From the NCBI GenBank assembly GCA_907163375.1, contig CAJQUW010011286.1:42136-106135 (forward strand): a DNA stretch of 64,000 bases, read 5' to 3'. The stretch is from Prostheceraeus crozeri. Lineage: Eukaryota > Platyhelminthes > Polycladida > Euryleptidae. How positions within the stretch are numbered: position 1 is the first letter of the stretch; every line of letters starts with the position of its first letter. The notes beneath the pieces are model-generated. The model saw nothing but the letters and a program-made list of their open reading frames with translations. It had not been told where the DNA came from and did no database searches. The position numbers and the translations under genes are program-made. This document shows positions 1 to 10,328 of the stretch, one piece after another.

Positions 1-883
1 TGCTTCACTAATCAATTTCAGCAGTTAATCTTTCAGAATTTATTACCCATCACTTTCCTCTTTTTCTGTATTTTAATTGTTAGCACGATCTACACTTTGA
101 TAATTTCTTGGTTAGCTTATTTTCTACATTAAGTTAGGCAACAACGTGAATAATTATCTTCTTTCCTATCTGCAGTGAAATAGGTGATTGATAGCATCTT
201 CCGTCGTATGCAGATTACGCTTGTCATAATTGTTTGCGAATTAAGGCTAGATATGATGGGACACAGACAGGTCCTCTTGAGAGATAGATTAAATTTCATG
301 AATAGTTAGACACCAATTGGTCTATTTATAACAAGTCTAGTTCCTTATTTCATTTTCTTCATGGAGTAGTTCCAGGTGAGACGTTGTAGGTCGATTCTAG
401 CAAGTTCAGTACCCATACTGTAGTTTCACATGTATTTTATTTTCTTTTTTCTTTTCTTCAAAGTTCATTACAAATTTATTCATTACAGTTATATTTTGTA
501 CAGTAGGTTTAATCTTAGTTTATTTTATGTAGTTGTAACTGAGATTCCTAGAGGATGATGATTTTCATTTAAACATGAATCTTGACGTTGTTGCTGTTTG
601 CCAACCGGAAATGCTTACTATAATTGTAAATTGTGAGAAGTAAAAGACTACAGAGGTGAAATTAGATAGGCAATCTATGCCACAGACCGATAACAATCAA
701 TTGATTGGAATTGGAAAAATTATCAATCAATCAATAGAAATTGTATGGCACTCTAACCAATTAATTAATTGAAATTGGTTTATCAACCAATCATTAATTG
801 ATTCCAATTAATTTTTGACAATCCTTATTATCTGATGGTTGATAAGATGGTCATCTCAGCTAGAGAAAACCGCTATAACTCAC
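1..883. other. Non-coding AT-rich stretch
   Basis: No exon with splice signals or recognisable protein similarity is seen on either strand. It lies downstream of the last visible exon of the minus-strand Gln-rich gene, so it is either an intron continuing out of the window or 3' flanking DNA. It contains a cluster of ATTAATTG/CAATCAAT motifs (annotated separately). Confidence 0.6.
685..815. repeat. Cluster of CAATTAATTG/CAATCAATTG motifs
   Basis: Many overlapping, partly palindromic copies of ATCAATTG, CAATCAAT and ATTAATTG are spaced by a few bases. A similar cluster occurs at about 14690-14775. The shared motif suggests the subterminal part of a dispersed element, but no terminal inverted repeat or target duplication was found. 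Confidence 0.4.
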
Positions 884-1415
884 CACCACTGGATTGCGTT
901 GAGTTCCCGGAGGGCCTTCTTCCTGATCGGATTAAGCCATTAGAATCATGACCATTCCTCGCCGGTTCTTGATAGCTACCAGTCTTCTGTTGGAGACTCC
1001 CACTTGTCGCAACATCTGTAGGAAGTGGCTGCTGTGACTGTTGCTGCGACTGATGTTGATGCTGATGTTGCTGCTTTTGCTGCTGTGGCTGCTGTGGCTG
1101 CTGAGAATGTTGATGACGCTGGTGTTGATTGTTTTTACCAAATAATGACGCCATGATGGTCGAGGGGTCGGAATTCGCGAGACAGTTGTCAGAGCCACTT
1201 CCAAATGCCAACACAGCATTACCAGCTGCCTTTGCATGAGATTGTTGTTGCTCTCGTTGTTTTTGCTGCTGTTGCTGATGCTGTTGTTGTTGAAGCCTTT
1301 GTTGCTGTTCTTGCAAAAGAGCAGCTTGAGTTGCAGCAGTGACAGACATTATATTGGCAGCTGACGCTTCACAATGCACTAACATTGCAGCCACACGTTC
1401 CTTCGCCACCGACAA
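884..1415 (-). CDS. Gln-rich exon of an unidentified nuclear-type protein
   Basis: Minus-strand exon of about 177 codons, bounded upstream by an acceptor (pyrimidine-rich tract ending TTGCACAG at 1416) and downstream by a GTGAGT donor (GT at 883-882). If that donor is not used, the frame stops at 873-875 after two more codons (Glu-Leu), so it could also be the C-terminal exon. The translation starts LSVAKERVAAMLVHCEASA (a helical, charged/Ala-rich segment). It then enters two Gln/His-rich blocks separated by a Gly/Ser/Asn stretch containing STIMASLFGKN, and ends in a Ser/Gly-rich low-complexity tail. It joins in phase 0 to the exon at 2886-2970. Gln-rich blocks of this type are common in transcriptional regulators. 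The family was not recognised, and the nuclear role is inference. Confidence 0.65.
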
Positions 1416-2885
1416 CTGTGCAAGAAAAACATTTCATTTCACTGGCATTCACGCAGTACTACACTCTAAAAGCAACAAAACTTGAAAAGCAATTGGCAAG
1501 AAATAATAGAAAAGATTGAGCAAGATTACCATGTCATCAATGAATAAGATGAGATAGATGTCAAATATGTGGTTCATCTCCTATTCACTGTTCCTGATGT
1601 CCCTTTGAATTTCTTATTTGAAAGCTAATGGCCAGCGCATTACAGACTTCCACATTGTCATCCAATGCAGAGAATTGACTGGTTTTTATGACATTAACTG
1701 AGACTTTGCGACCAATTGTTCTTTTTTAAATTGTTTTTCGCCCATTGACTGCAGATGAAGTTTAGCTGACAGTCTTATGACTTCGCATTTTCAAAGGTTT
1801 ATCCTCAGAATTAGCGGTTTTTAATTCTAATCATTAATATTAACGAATGACAAAATAAAGCTTGATACAAATATTGGGTGGCTTAGAAAAATTTGTCTGC
1901 CTGAGTCATTAAATTGCATTTAACTCCAAGTAATACTCGCATAGTTGTTGCTGCTGTTTTGCCCGGCTCCGTCGAGCGGATAGGAGGCTTCGTATCAAGA
2001 AGCGACACACACCCAGTAAGTATATTAACGCCTACTGCTGGAGAGGAGTGCCCCGGGGAGGAGATGCCCATTCCGATACCACCGGGGTGTGGTCCACTTC
2101 ACACAAGGTGAACAGCATTGACCGCTGGATGCAGCTACCGCAATGGTTCACCCCACACCTTACCTGCGAAGAGGGGCGGCGGCCATCACTGAGGGGATTT
2201 TGGACAAGGCATACCCAGATATGCCACAGGGGAGGAAGCTCAAAGAGCTTTATTAGCTTTATTGCATATCCTAACAGCTAAGATTCGGCTGTCAGGATCC
2301 CCACAACATCAACTTAGCATAGCCATTGAGGAAAGGCAAAGAGAATAAGACATGAAACTGCCAACACCAGAGCTGCAGTGGCAAAGGGCACTGTTTAGTC
2401 GCCTCTTACGACAAGCAGGGGAACTTCGGTTCTAATCAGTCCCGGGAACCGCCCTGGGCACTCGTATAGTCTCTTTACGGAGTGATAATGCACCAAATGG
2501 CACTGAGAGAAAAGCTACAACAAGTAAGAAATCGATAGTATTTACGAAGTTTGCTGCTTCCCTAGCGATACTTTTTACTTTCTCATTATTTCAGAAGAGA
2601 TGTTGACGATTGACGAAACGGCGTAAAAACTTTGTATTTCTTGCTTGTTGCAGATTTTCACTTTTCCGTGTCATAAATGTTCAGATTCGTCAGAGGTCAA
2701 ACTTGAATATTCATCAAATTCAATGAAAAATGATCATTATTTTTTCGATGTCATCTCTAGACCAAAACATAGAAAATGAAACCTATCTCTGAGGCATTGT
2801 CATTTATGCTTCACATCCATCGTTCACAAAAATTAAAAAGTAAAATATAGGGCATGCAGGAAAACTTGATGGATTAGAAAGTCAC
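1416..2885 (-). other. Intron of the Gln-rich gene
   Basis: Lies between a GTGACT donor (2885-2880) and the TTGCACAG acceptor (1416). No additional exon was recognised. Its centre holds a GC-richer SINE-like repeat (about 2030-2465), and the rest is AT-rich and featureless. Confidence 0.55.
2030..2465 (+). repeat. SINE-like dispersed repeat in intron
   Basis: A GC-richer island in AT-rich surroundings. Its 3' part contains GTCGCCTCTTACGACAAG, followed by an AGGGGAACTTCGG..CCCGGGAACC segment. From memory, the motif GTCGCCTCTTACGACA is widespread in invertebrate SINEs with conserved central domains. I cannot name the family, and orientation is set by that motif. No A- or B-box or target duplication was delimited, so the boundaries are approximate. 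Confidence 0.45.
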
Positions 2886-2970
2886 CTTCTTCGCAAGTCT
2901 CCGAACTTCCATCAGGCCACTCTTAATCTGAGCCAGTCCAACTCGGTCTAAAGTGTGCGTTTTCAAGTGC
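2886..2970 (-). CDS. Short internal exon of the Gln-rich gene
   Basis: An 85-base exon bounded by a strong acceptor (TTTCTTACAG ending at 2971) and a donor AAG|GTGACT (GT at 2885-2884). Only one frame is open. It needs two bases from the preceding exon, encodes 28 residues beginning HLKTHTLDRVGLAQ and ending EVRRLAKK, and ends in phase 0. That matches the next exon (884-1415) exactly. The amphipathic, basic segment continues directly into LSVAKERV of that exon, giving a probable helix across the junction. Phase does not match the upstream exon at 4116-4484, which leaves one base, so an unrecognised exon of length 1 modulo 3 probably lies between them. Confidence 0.6.
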
Positions 2971-4115
2971 CTGTAAGAAACAAGAAATTACATGCATATG
3001 AATTGAATACGTCAGATATTACAATCAATTAAAAAGTTGACAAGGCACGAAGATATAGTGCTACATCTTCTATCAGATTGGGTAAGCAAGCATCATATGT
3101 GATTTATTGACTCTTTTCTGGACTTCAAAAGTTCAGGTCGGAAGCATTGGGTGCGTTCAATTATTGAATGCATTCTAAGTAGGTTATACTCGTACAATTA
3201 ATTTGCTTTCCCCACTAGATGTTTTTGCTCAGTTTGTCTTTTAATGAGACAAAAATTGACTAAATGTGACATCGATTCTCGGTCAAGATCAACATCAGAC
3301 TCAAAGTCGTGTCTTTATAGTTGATTCTGCAGTCTACACGTTGTTCAATTTATCACTGTTTTCTTAAAGAATTTTGAAAAATATTCAGTACACTGATTTT
3401 GATGAAAAATATTTCATATTCCTAAATATTTCATATTCTATAAAATGATATGAATATATAGAATTCACCTACGCAAACTAACAAGTATTGACTTTAATAG
3501 CATAGTCCCGGCTATCGTAAGTGTCTAACTGGCATCGTACATTTATTCAATAATGCTCAGAACACATGGGCGTAAAAGACAGAATTAACAAGGGCTGCAT
3601 TTTAAACTTAAGGTTAGAAGAACAATTGAATATTTTCAGAGGACGAAAGCAACAATTTTAGTGCAATTTTCTATTAAGAGAATTGTTTTGAAGCTAATTT
3701 TTAAAACCAGGCTTTAAGCACAGTTTTAAATCCTGCTTTGTGCATTGTTTCATTGCTGTCAAAGTTGGCTTTGAAATCACGGTTTCGAACACATGCTTTA
3801 CATGCTGCTATGCATGTAAACTTATGCTGTAAAGCATGCCTGTTGACGCCTGTTGAGCGGCTCATTGCTCGTAGAACACCGGTCTTGTTGGTTTCCTGGG
3901 GTCGTAGGTTCGAATCCTGCCAGTTGCACATCTTTTGCGTGACAATTTGATTCATCATTTATCTCATTTCATTCTATTGTTAAATGATTTTAAATTCTAG
4001 TTACCGCGATCTATAAGCATAAGTTTGGACAGCGTTATACTATTCGGGAGACATGTAGGAAGCCGGTGGTGGAACGGAATCTAATCGGGATTTCAATTTA
4101 CTTCGATGAACTTAC
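2971..4115 (-). other. Intron(s) of the Gln-rich gene
   Basis: AT-rich interval between two supported exons. The phase conflict across it (one base left versus two needed) predicts a further small exon that I could not place. It also holds a tRNA-like relic on the plus strand. Confidence 0.5.
3848..3928 (+). pseudogene. tRNA-Thr-like relic
   Basis: The T arm is intact: GTAGG, TTCGAAT loop, CCTGC at 3904-3920. Upstream, GCCTGTT at 3848, a GAGC..GCTC D-arm-like stretch and CCGGTCTTGTTGG resemble a eukaryotic tRNA-Thr with a TGT anticodon. The 3' acceptor strand (CAGTTGC) does not pair with GCCTGTT, and the anticodon stem is disrupted. It is therefore a pseudogene or the tRNA-derived head of a SINE rather than a working tRNA. 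Confidence 0.5.
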
Positions 4116-4484
4116 GATTTCCATGAGCTGAAGCCTGTATTGCTGTCGAATTCCTCAACATCGCAACCAACCCATTTACATTTCCGCTTTCTATACAAGA
4201 TTTCTTGTGGCATCGTTGGTGATCCTTCTGGATGTTCATGGCCAGGGCAGCACATCGACATTGCTTTAATTCTTCTGAAAACTGCATTTGTTCCACTAAT
4301 GCCAATTGTGTAGCACTAAACAAGCCAGGGTCTGATTTCATCCCAAGGAATTGACTACCGAGAGGAAGACCAACCGATGAAGGAATCATTGAATTGATAT
4401 TTGATGAGCTCATGGCAGCAGCGAAGAGTTTGAGGGAGAATGGATCCACAGCGGGAGATGACAAAAACGAGTCTTGTCCAGATG
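4116..4484 (-). CDS. Ser-rich exon of an unidentified protein
   Basis: A 369-base exon bounded by an acceptor (ATCTTCACTTCAG ending at 4485) and a consensus GTAAGT donor (4115-4110). It enters with two bases and leaves with one, so it is symmetric and could be skipped without a frame change. The product begins (A)SGQDSFLSSPAVDPFSLKLF, has a Ser/Asn/Gly-rich middle with GLPLGSQFLGMKSDPG, then a region with four cysteines (KQCRCAALA.., RCHKKSCIES). An upstream in-frame Met at 4540-4542 would give a first exon without splicing at 4485, but the acceptor looks more likely. No family was recognised. Placement in the same gene as 2886-2970 and 884-1415 rests on strand, order and style. Confidence 0.55.
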
Positions 4485-5023
4485 CTGAAGTGAAGATAAT
4501 GACATTGATATGAAAAATCTCACTTAACCATGCAAGGCCCATGATGCATAGCTAAGGAGATGGACAGATCTGTACTTGAAATATATAGGCCGATTCAGCC
4601 CCTGTCACATATCTGTTGTGGTCCCTTTAAAGCTTAACTGCCGCACTGTGCGCTATCGTGACTTAACTCTCGTCCCACTAAGGTACTTTTCCGAACGCGC
4701 CCCATTGAGGGGGGGGCGAATCCCTCCTTTGCTGATCTCCCAAACGATTACACCAATTTTGCCAAATCACACATCAATCGAAAGGACATTGAAAGAGGAT
4801 TCACAGAAACAGCATCAGTTTTATTTCTAAGGTCATCCGTGGGCTGAGGTGAAGGTCAAAGGTAAAAAACCCGCCAATTTTTAACAAATTTCCACTAGAT
4901 CACTATTTGAAATGGGAAATGGCAACAAAAACTAATAAACCAAGACACTAATCGGAAGATCTGGTCCAAGTCGTTAATAAAATGATGATTAGTAATCGTT
5001 ATGATTATTACATCATTACATTA
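4485..5023. other. Non-coding stretch
   Basis: No exon, RNA gene or repeat with clear ends is seen. Upstream exons of the minus-strand gene may lie here or beyond the transposon nest but were not found. Confidence 0.5.
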
Positions 5024-5510
5024 GATGAGGTCAAAGGTCAAATAATTCAAACTCTTAGTTCAACTCAAACAGCACTAAAATCGCACATCTTCATGTCTAG
5101 CTTCAGCAGGTGGAGAAACAACCCAACTTTTATCGAGACGCTAAGGCTCAAGGCAACATAATTCTGAAATTTTTCAATAGTTGGTTATCAGATGCAGAAC
5201 TACAAAGTGCAAAACTATTAAAGAATCATATTCAAGGATTTTGCATTTGTGAATATCTCTATATTAATAGGAAGAATCCTTTCTGTAATCTCAACTTATT
5301 TAATCAAGAATTGATGCCGCAATGTACATTAGAAGTAAATATTTGTATACCGATATCAGCCAAAATATTCCAAACATTGAAATTTTAAAATGGCTCTCAC
5401 CAAAATTATTGTGCCAAATTTATTATCCTTCAAGCAAAAGTTGCATAATACTTAGAAAGAAAGTTGCTAGAAATCTGGTTTAAAAGATATCCAAAAAAAT
5501 CGCCAGGGGG
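5024..5510 (+). repeat. Dispersed repeat, copy 1
   Basis: Begins CATTACATTAGATGAGGTC and is closely matched by copy 2 at 10334-10880. Both share a segment around GCAGGTGGAGAAACAACCC, CAGCCAAAATATTCC near the middle, and GAAATCTGG..TTTAAAAGATAT near the end. The two differ by substitutions and by an insertion of about 80 bases in copy 2. No coding capacity was recognised. Confidence 0.7.
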
Positions 5511-5751
5511 CTAAAAACGTCCCCCCATGTGGGGCTAGGGGTTAAAGCACAAAACTATAGTCTGTTATGCATATATTCATATAATTTTATATATTCAGAT
5601 AGCAAAATTTAACTAAAGGTATGGTGATTGTAAATCCGCTTTTTGAGATGATAGGACAATATATTTTCTTCCTTTGTCATGCACATTATTCGTCGCTATT
5701 TATCGATGAGGACATGCCGAGATGAGTAGTCTGTACATTACTGAGTAGTAG
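5511..5751. other. Short AT-rich spacer
   Basis: Nothing recognisable. It lies between the dispersed repeat and the target duplication of element A. Confidence 0.5.
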
Positions 5752-6044
5752 TAGACACAGGGTTGCCAAACTCGTCCAGAAAAAAATCCGGACGCTCTAA
5801 TGTTATATAATCAGAGTAAATATAAACATTAATTGCCTTCTATACTTAACTGTGAATGGAAAATAGTCATTATGCGTCAAAAGATTGTCATCAATATCAT
5901 GCGTATCTCTTTTCCTCGTCATTCATAAATGAGAGGTGATTTTGAATGAAAAATCGCAGCTTTTATGAACCCGCAATATATTCAATTAACAAATACATCA
6001 ATAAATCTCAGAAGGCCTGAGAATATTTCACAAATCCTTTTAAC

Positions 6045-6320
6045 AAATATAGGCAGTACAAAGCTATATAAAAATTGATCAGCGCGTCTATGATTTCGTT
6101 AAATGATTGAATCAACAAATCTATAAAAATATACATTAGTGCGTCTATGATTGTGTTAAGAATCAACGAATCTATTAAGAATACATAATGTATCTTCATA
6201 AAAGTACATCAGTGCGCCTATGGTTGGGTTATGAATCAACAAATCTATAAAGAATACAACGTTGCATCTGTGATTGCGTTACCAGAAAGCAAGTCTATAT
6301 ATCATACATCCCTGATAGAC
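6045..6320 (-). repeat. Imperfect tandem repeat, unit about 60-70 bp
   Basis: Four or five diverged units share AATCAACAAATCTATAAA and a GTGCGTCTATGATTG-like segment. It lies in the 3' untranslated part of element A, between the transposase stop and the left inverted terminus. The open frame across it is low-complexity and is not taken as a gene. Confidence 0.55.
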
Positions 6321-6452
6321 AAATGATCACTATCAATAAAAACACGTCAAGTATAAACAATCTAGCTCACTGAAATCTGTCCATAAAAACAATCCGATAA
6401 AAAATTCTTCTTTGGCAAAAACAATTCTTTAAATAGTCTAAAAATTTACGTT

Positions 6453-6491
6453 CATGATTCTTCATCATCACTAGCACTATCGCGCTCATAT
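6453..6491 (-). pseudogene. C-terminal tail of element A transposase, split off by B
   Basis: Read on the minus strand from 6491, the frame gives an acidic tail (ERDSASDDEES) and a TGA stop at 6453-6455. It lines up in frame with the end of the transposase fragment at 8371 if element B and one TCATAT duplication are removed, giving LQSY followed by ERDSASDDEES. This is the strongest evidence that B landed inside the last codons of A. Confidence 0.8.
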
Positions 6492-8370
6492 CAGGGTGTC
6501 TACTACATCAGGAATTTTCAAATCCAGGAGATATCCAGGATATCCAAGAGATATTATTGCAGAAATCAAGGAGCATATCGAAATTTTTATGATGGTCATA
6601 AAATGACCATCTCGTGTCATCGCCATTTTAACAGTGCCGTTACCTACTAGGTATTAGGCAATATCGAGGGGCTTGACCGAACCCCAACATTCTGCGTCTT
6701 TGGGATACTGCTTTTGGCTCCGAATTCCAGATCCACTTGCGATATTTCCTTCATATTTGCATCGTTATTCAGATCACGCATCAGAATTTTGGAAGCGTCT
6801 GTCCCCACCTCCTGCATGACCGATGCCTTAACGAATCTTTTCAATGTACATTATCTTTGACAATGCCCATCAGAAAACCGTGTAAAAATGGAATCATAGG
6901 CTTGTCGTGTTGAAACCGCCGTAGAAATGGCTCAAACTGAGACGCTACGGAGCTGAAGAAATACAGCTTCGCTGCAGAAAATGGGTCATTGATTGCGTCA
7001 ACGACTGTTGAGAATGATGCTACATGCAGTTGAGGTTTCACATCGACGCAATATTTCTCAATGTTCGGTAGAATCTCTACTGCTCTGTTACATACATCTT
7101 TGTTTTGTACCTAACCGCATTTGCAAAAAAACTTAGGAAATGCGGTTGAACCTGCAATATGTGTGGCTGTTAATCAGCCCTGCGTGCAGGAGAATCTTTG
7201 AAAAGGTAGTACATGCTTTGCAGTACAGTTGACAAATCCCAAGTACTTTTTTCAATCCATACTGCAATGCTCCACTCACGAATGACATGTAGCGAGCATG
7301 TACCTGTTTGGAGCAATTCCTTCCCATACTTGTGCTGAAATTTTCAGAAAATCTTCGGTGAAATGATTGACTACCATGCTGATTTGCAACAATCTATTGA
7401 AGACATCAACAAATGAGCCACTAATTTTATCCAATGCTTTATTGACACTTTCAAATATGTTTTCAGCTTTCGAGTGAGTGAGAAATACTGACGTTACATA
7501 ATCACTAACCATAACACCAGTGCTCGTTGAAATATCTAATCCACAGATCTTGATGTCCCCTTTGAACAATTTTGTTTAATGCCTCATCGAAAGGTATGCT
7601 AAACTCCTTGGACGTATGTACTCTGGCTAGTATCTCTTTCTGAAAATGTGGAGATAGTCCGAAAGTCACAACGTAGCCTAACTTATCTTTGGCCATTTGG
7701 ATGTTGTCAACAACACGGTGGCTCTTGAACATCGCTTGAAATATAGATTGTTGATCATCACATGATCGTTGTGAACGGTGTTTCTTTACAATATCCAAGG
7801 CCCAAATTATTTCTGCTTTGATATACTTCATTTTTTCATAGCTGCCGTAATAGGAGCCATTCTCGTTTCCGGGTTAATTGTAGAAATTTTACTTGTGTGC
7901 ATCGATGAAGATGCATCAGCATTCATTGAAGATGATGTAGTTGAAGTCAAGGATGTGGAAACGTCGACACTACGACGAACAAGATTCACTAACTGATAGT
8001 CATTGGATGCAACTACAAAATAGGAGTCACTAATCTGTTTGCGAAGTCTGAGACACCCACCGAGTTCGAAAATTCATGTATACGAAAAAACCTTAAATTA
8101 ACACAAGTAACCTGAAACAGAAAGAAAACACACACGAACATTATTTTACGCTATCAAATGAAATCGAAAAGCACAAACGAAGATTAATTCACCGAAAAGC
8201 ATAATTACATTTTGTTTACATTATTGCAAACGTTAAAAATGTGGCTCAGGACGTTTTTCACAACTTTTAATTTCGACGAAATCAGGATTTATCCAGGATA
8301 TCGAGGATATCAAGGCCAAATTTTCAAAATCAGGATTTATCCAGGATATCCAGGCCTTGTAGACACCCTG
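6492..8370 (-). mobile_element. hAT-like DNA transposon B, nested in A
   Basis: Perfect 12-bp terminal inverted repeats CAGGGTGTCTAC (6492) and GTAGACACCCTG (ends 8370) are flanked by an exact 6-bp duplication TCATAT (6486-6491 and 8371-8376). Subterminal copies of CCAGGATATCC or close variants occur at both ends (6524-6550 and 8286-8352). The termini differ from those of A after the first six bases, so it is a different family. At 1,879 bp it lacks both the N-terminal zinc-finger region and the C-terminal dimerisation domain of a complete element, so it is a decayed, internally deleted copy. Confidence 0.87.
6647..7831 (-). pseudogene. Decayed hAT-like transposase of element B
   Basis: Five overlapping or adjacent minus-strand frame segments together resemble the central part of hAT-like transposases. 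At 7831-7505, IKAEIIWALDIVKKH, SCDDQQSIFQAMF and FDEAL (residues 81-85) cover the first acidic catalytic region. At about 7520 a frame change is needed to continue into GVMVSDYVTSVFLTHSKAE (7569-7276). A second change leads to GALQYGLKKVLGICQL (7327-7133). Then come KPQLHVASFSTVVDAI..AAKLYFF..FLRRFQ.DKPMIPFL (7041-6841) and GTDASKILMRDLNND (6844-6647). The C-terminal hAT dimerisation block is absent. Assignment is by remembered family motifs; the multiple frameshifts show it is non-functional. Confidence 0.75.
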
Positions 8371-9915
8371 TCATATGATTGCAAGTATCGCCGGGATGAG
8401 CTTCGAGCTAAGTCGATGAGGTACTGAGTTACTGAAAAATGTTGTAATCCATCGATATTTTTCAAGTGAGATCGCACTCGCCGGATACCGTTCAGAGTTT
8501 CGGGTTGGAGACGATTTCTCTCCTTTGTGACTACAGCTGCATTTACACTAAATCCTCTTTCCTCAGCAGCATTGTGTGGCTGAATACAAAGCAATGCCTG
8601 CACAAGAATATCTCTTTCGAATATCTTGCTCCAATAAGCATCCAGCCGTTCTTCTTTGAGTGGCTGAATATCATTGTTGATTGCCAGCTGTTTCCATTCC
8701 TCGAATAAATGGTTGCATGTCATAAACTTTTATTGTGGGAATGAGACCTGCAAAGAAACGTCAAGTTTTTCAATTTTGTTGTCTTGTCCTTATCCGACTG
8801 AAACGTGCGGTTTTGTGGACGCAGCAATGTCAACTTTCGCCACAAGCGCATGTGTTCTTTTTGATCAAGTTTGAGATTGCTCATGGCTGCGTGGAAAGCC
8901 TCCAAATAAAAAGCCTTCGCTTCGAGTTTGAAATGGGTCATTTCGGCAGACTGCAAATTTTTCAGACATAAACGTTCGGTTCGGTGGCCAATGTCAACGT
9001 CTGATGAGTGATTTTCAGGGGCCGTGCTTGATGTTGCAATCTTCGACACGACGATGTCTTCACAGACAGAAGGCAGCAAAAATCGTCCGCCTAGAGAAGC
9101 CATCATACCACAAATTCTATACATATACTCCGGCCCAATGGGATCGTCTCTCTGTAAAAATAATTGCATTTCTTGAAATAGGGGAAGTGCTTCCGATAGA
9201 AAAAGGAGGTAGATGTCTGTCTTCTTTGATGCAAATGCGCTGCGAAGACGCTCATACCGATCATTCTTTGCCAAATCTGCCAATCCTTTTTTGGGCAAAT
9301 AGTGGACGAAATAGGTTCGAAGCGCATCAAGGAGTGTGAGAACTCGATTCACAAAATGAAGTAAGGTCAAAAACCTCATCCCATATGATCAATTAGTTTC
9401 AAGTTCGGTAAAATCAGCTCGTCTCGCAGAGCAGCGAATTCTTCGGATCTGAGAGCTTGCCATTAAAAGAAATACTTCATGTCGAGTAAAAATTGAAGCA
9501 CATTGAATTTCAGTTTGCCCATAGCTTTTTCCACGCATTTGTGCAATGTATGTAGCTTGCAAGAGCCAAAGTCTATAACATCCGGATTAGAAGATGAGAA
9601 CAGTTTTATGAAGGCTGTCATAACATGCGGCCCGTGGCGGTTGATGGCAAGTACGTTTTTGGCTGAGATGTTCACGGTTTTCAGAAAATTCATTACTTCA
9701 GCATGAATTATCTGAACACTACAAAGTTTGGGTGGCGCTCGGTTTCCTGCAAGAGCCTCAATCACATCTTTCCAGTCTATTTTCATGTAAATCGAGGTCA
9801 GGAATTCTACACGGATTCTTTGGTGATTGGAGCAGTCAAATCGAGCTGCTTGTACCGATGAATTGTTCGTCTCATCTAGGCAAAGTGTGAACAAACATGC
9901 AAATCCGAGCTTCAT
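8371..9915 (-). pseudogene. Decayed hAT-like transposase of element A
   Basis: Minus-strand fragments cover most of a hAT transposase from the first catalytic region to the C terminus. At 9915-9463, CLDETNN carries the D/E pair (residues 14-15). The position matching the usual DGPNV motif reads HGPHV (His at residue 94), a lost catalytic-type Asp. DFGSCKLHTLHKCVEKAMG follows. A TAA stop and a frame change separate this from 9379-8720, where SKKTDIYLLFLSEALPLFQE is characteristic. At 8723-8371 lies the hAT dimerisation domain: YWSKIF, ALLCIQPHNAAEERGFSVN and ETLNGIRRV. Its last codons continue at 6491-6453 beyond element B. The N-terminal zinc-finger part is missing. The stop, the frameshifts and the D-to-H change mark it as dead. 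Confidence 0.8.
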
Positions 9916-10328
9916 TGTTCTGGCCGCGCTGCCTCTGAAGAACAGTTACGGTAGAATGAATTCTTCTATACAATACAATTTGCAAACACATTGACAAGTC
10001 AAAATATATTTGTGCAAATCCAAGAAGTAAACTGTTATGACAACAGCATAGTGCATGCATAAAATTACCCAAATTGGACCCTAGTAGTCTGTGAAAAAAG
10101 CAGTTTGCAAAAATTATAGGGATGAATCAGCTTTAGTCCAAAGCAAGTAGTTGAATGATTTTAAACGGGTAAAGAAATAACTGACGAACACTAGTATGGA
10201 TTCGATAAAAATCCGGAAATTTGATGGTTTTGACAAAAATCCGGACTTCAGCAGATTCTGTCAAAAAATCCGGACAAAATCCGGACAATCCGGACGTCCG
10301 GATAAAATCCGGACGTATGGCAACCCTG

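Larger units (their letters stand above)
5758..10328 (-). mobile_element. hAT-like DNA transposon A (interrupted by B)
   Basis: Terminal inverted repeats CAGGGTTGCCA (5758) and TGGCAACCCTG (ends 10328) are flanked by an exact 6-bp target duplication TAGACA (5752-5757 and 10329-10334). The right subterminal region carries at least six AATCCGGAC-type motifs (10210-10316), and the left has one or two. This is typical of transposase-binding subterminal repeats. Inside, on the minus strand, is a decayed hAT-family transposase. Without B and one B duplication the element is about 2.7 kb. The N-terminal BED-type zinc finger region expected upstream of 9915 is missing, so it is a deletion derivative. 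The hAT superfamily usually makes 8-bp duplications; here 6 bp fits exactly. Confidence 0.85.

Noticed and set aside
1914-2281. Plus-strand frames of 65-77 codons
   Set aside because: They coincide with the GC-rich SINE-like repeat and show no protein family.
3701-3958. Minus-strand 85-codon frame with NWQDSNLRP
   Set aside because: This is the reverse complement of a tRNA T arm, a common false protein.
8466-9339. Several plus-strand frames of 66-111 codons across element A
   Set aside because: They are antisense to the recognisable hAT transposase fragments.
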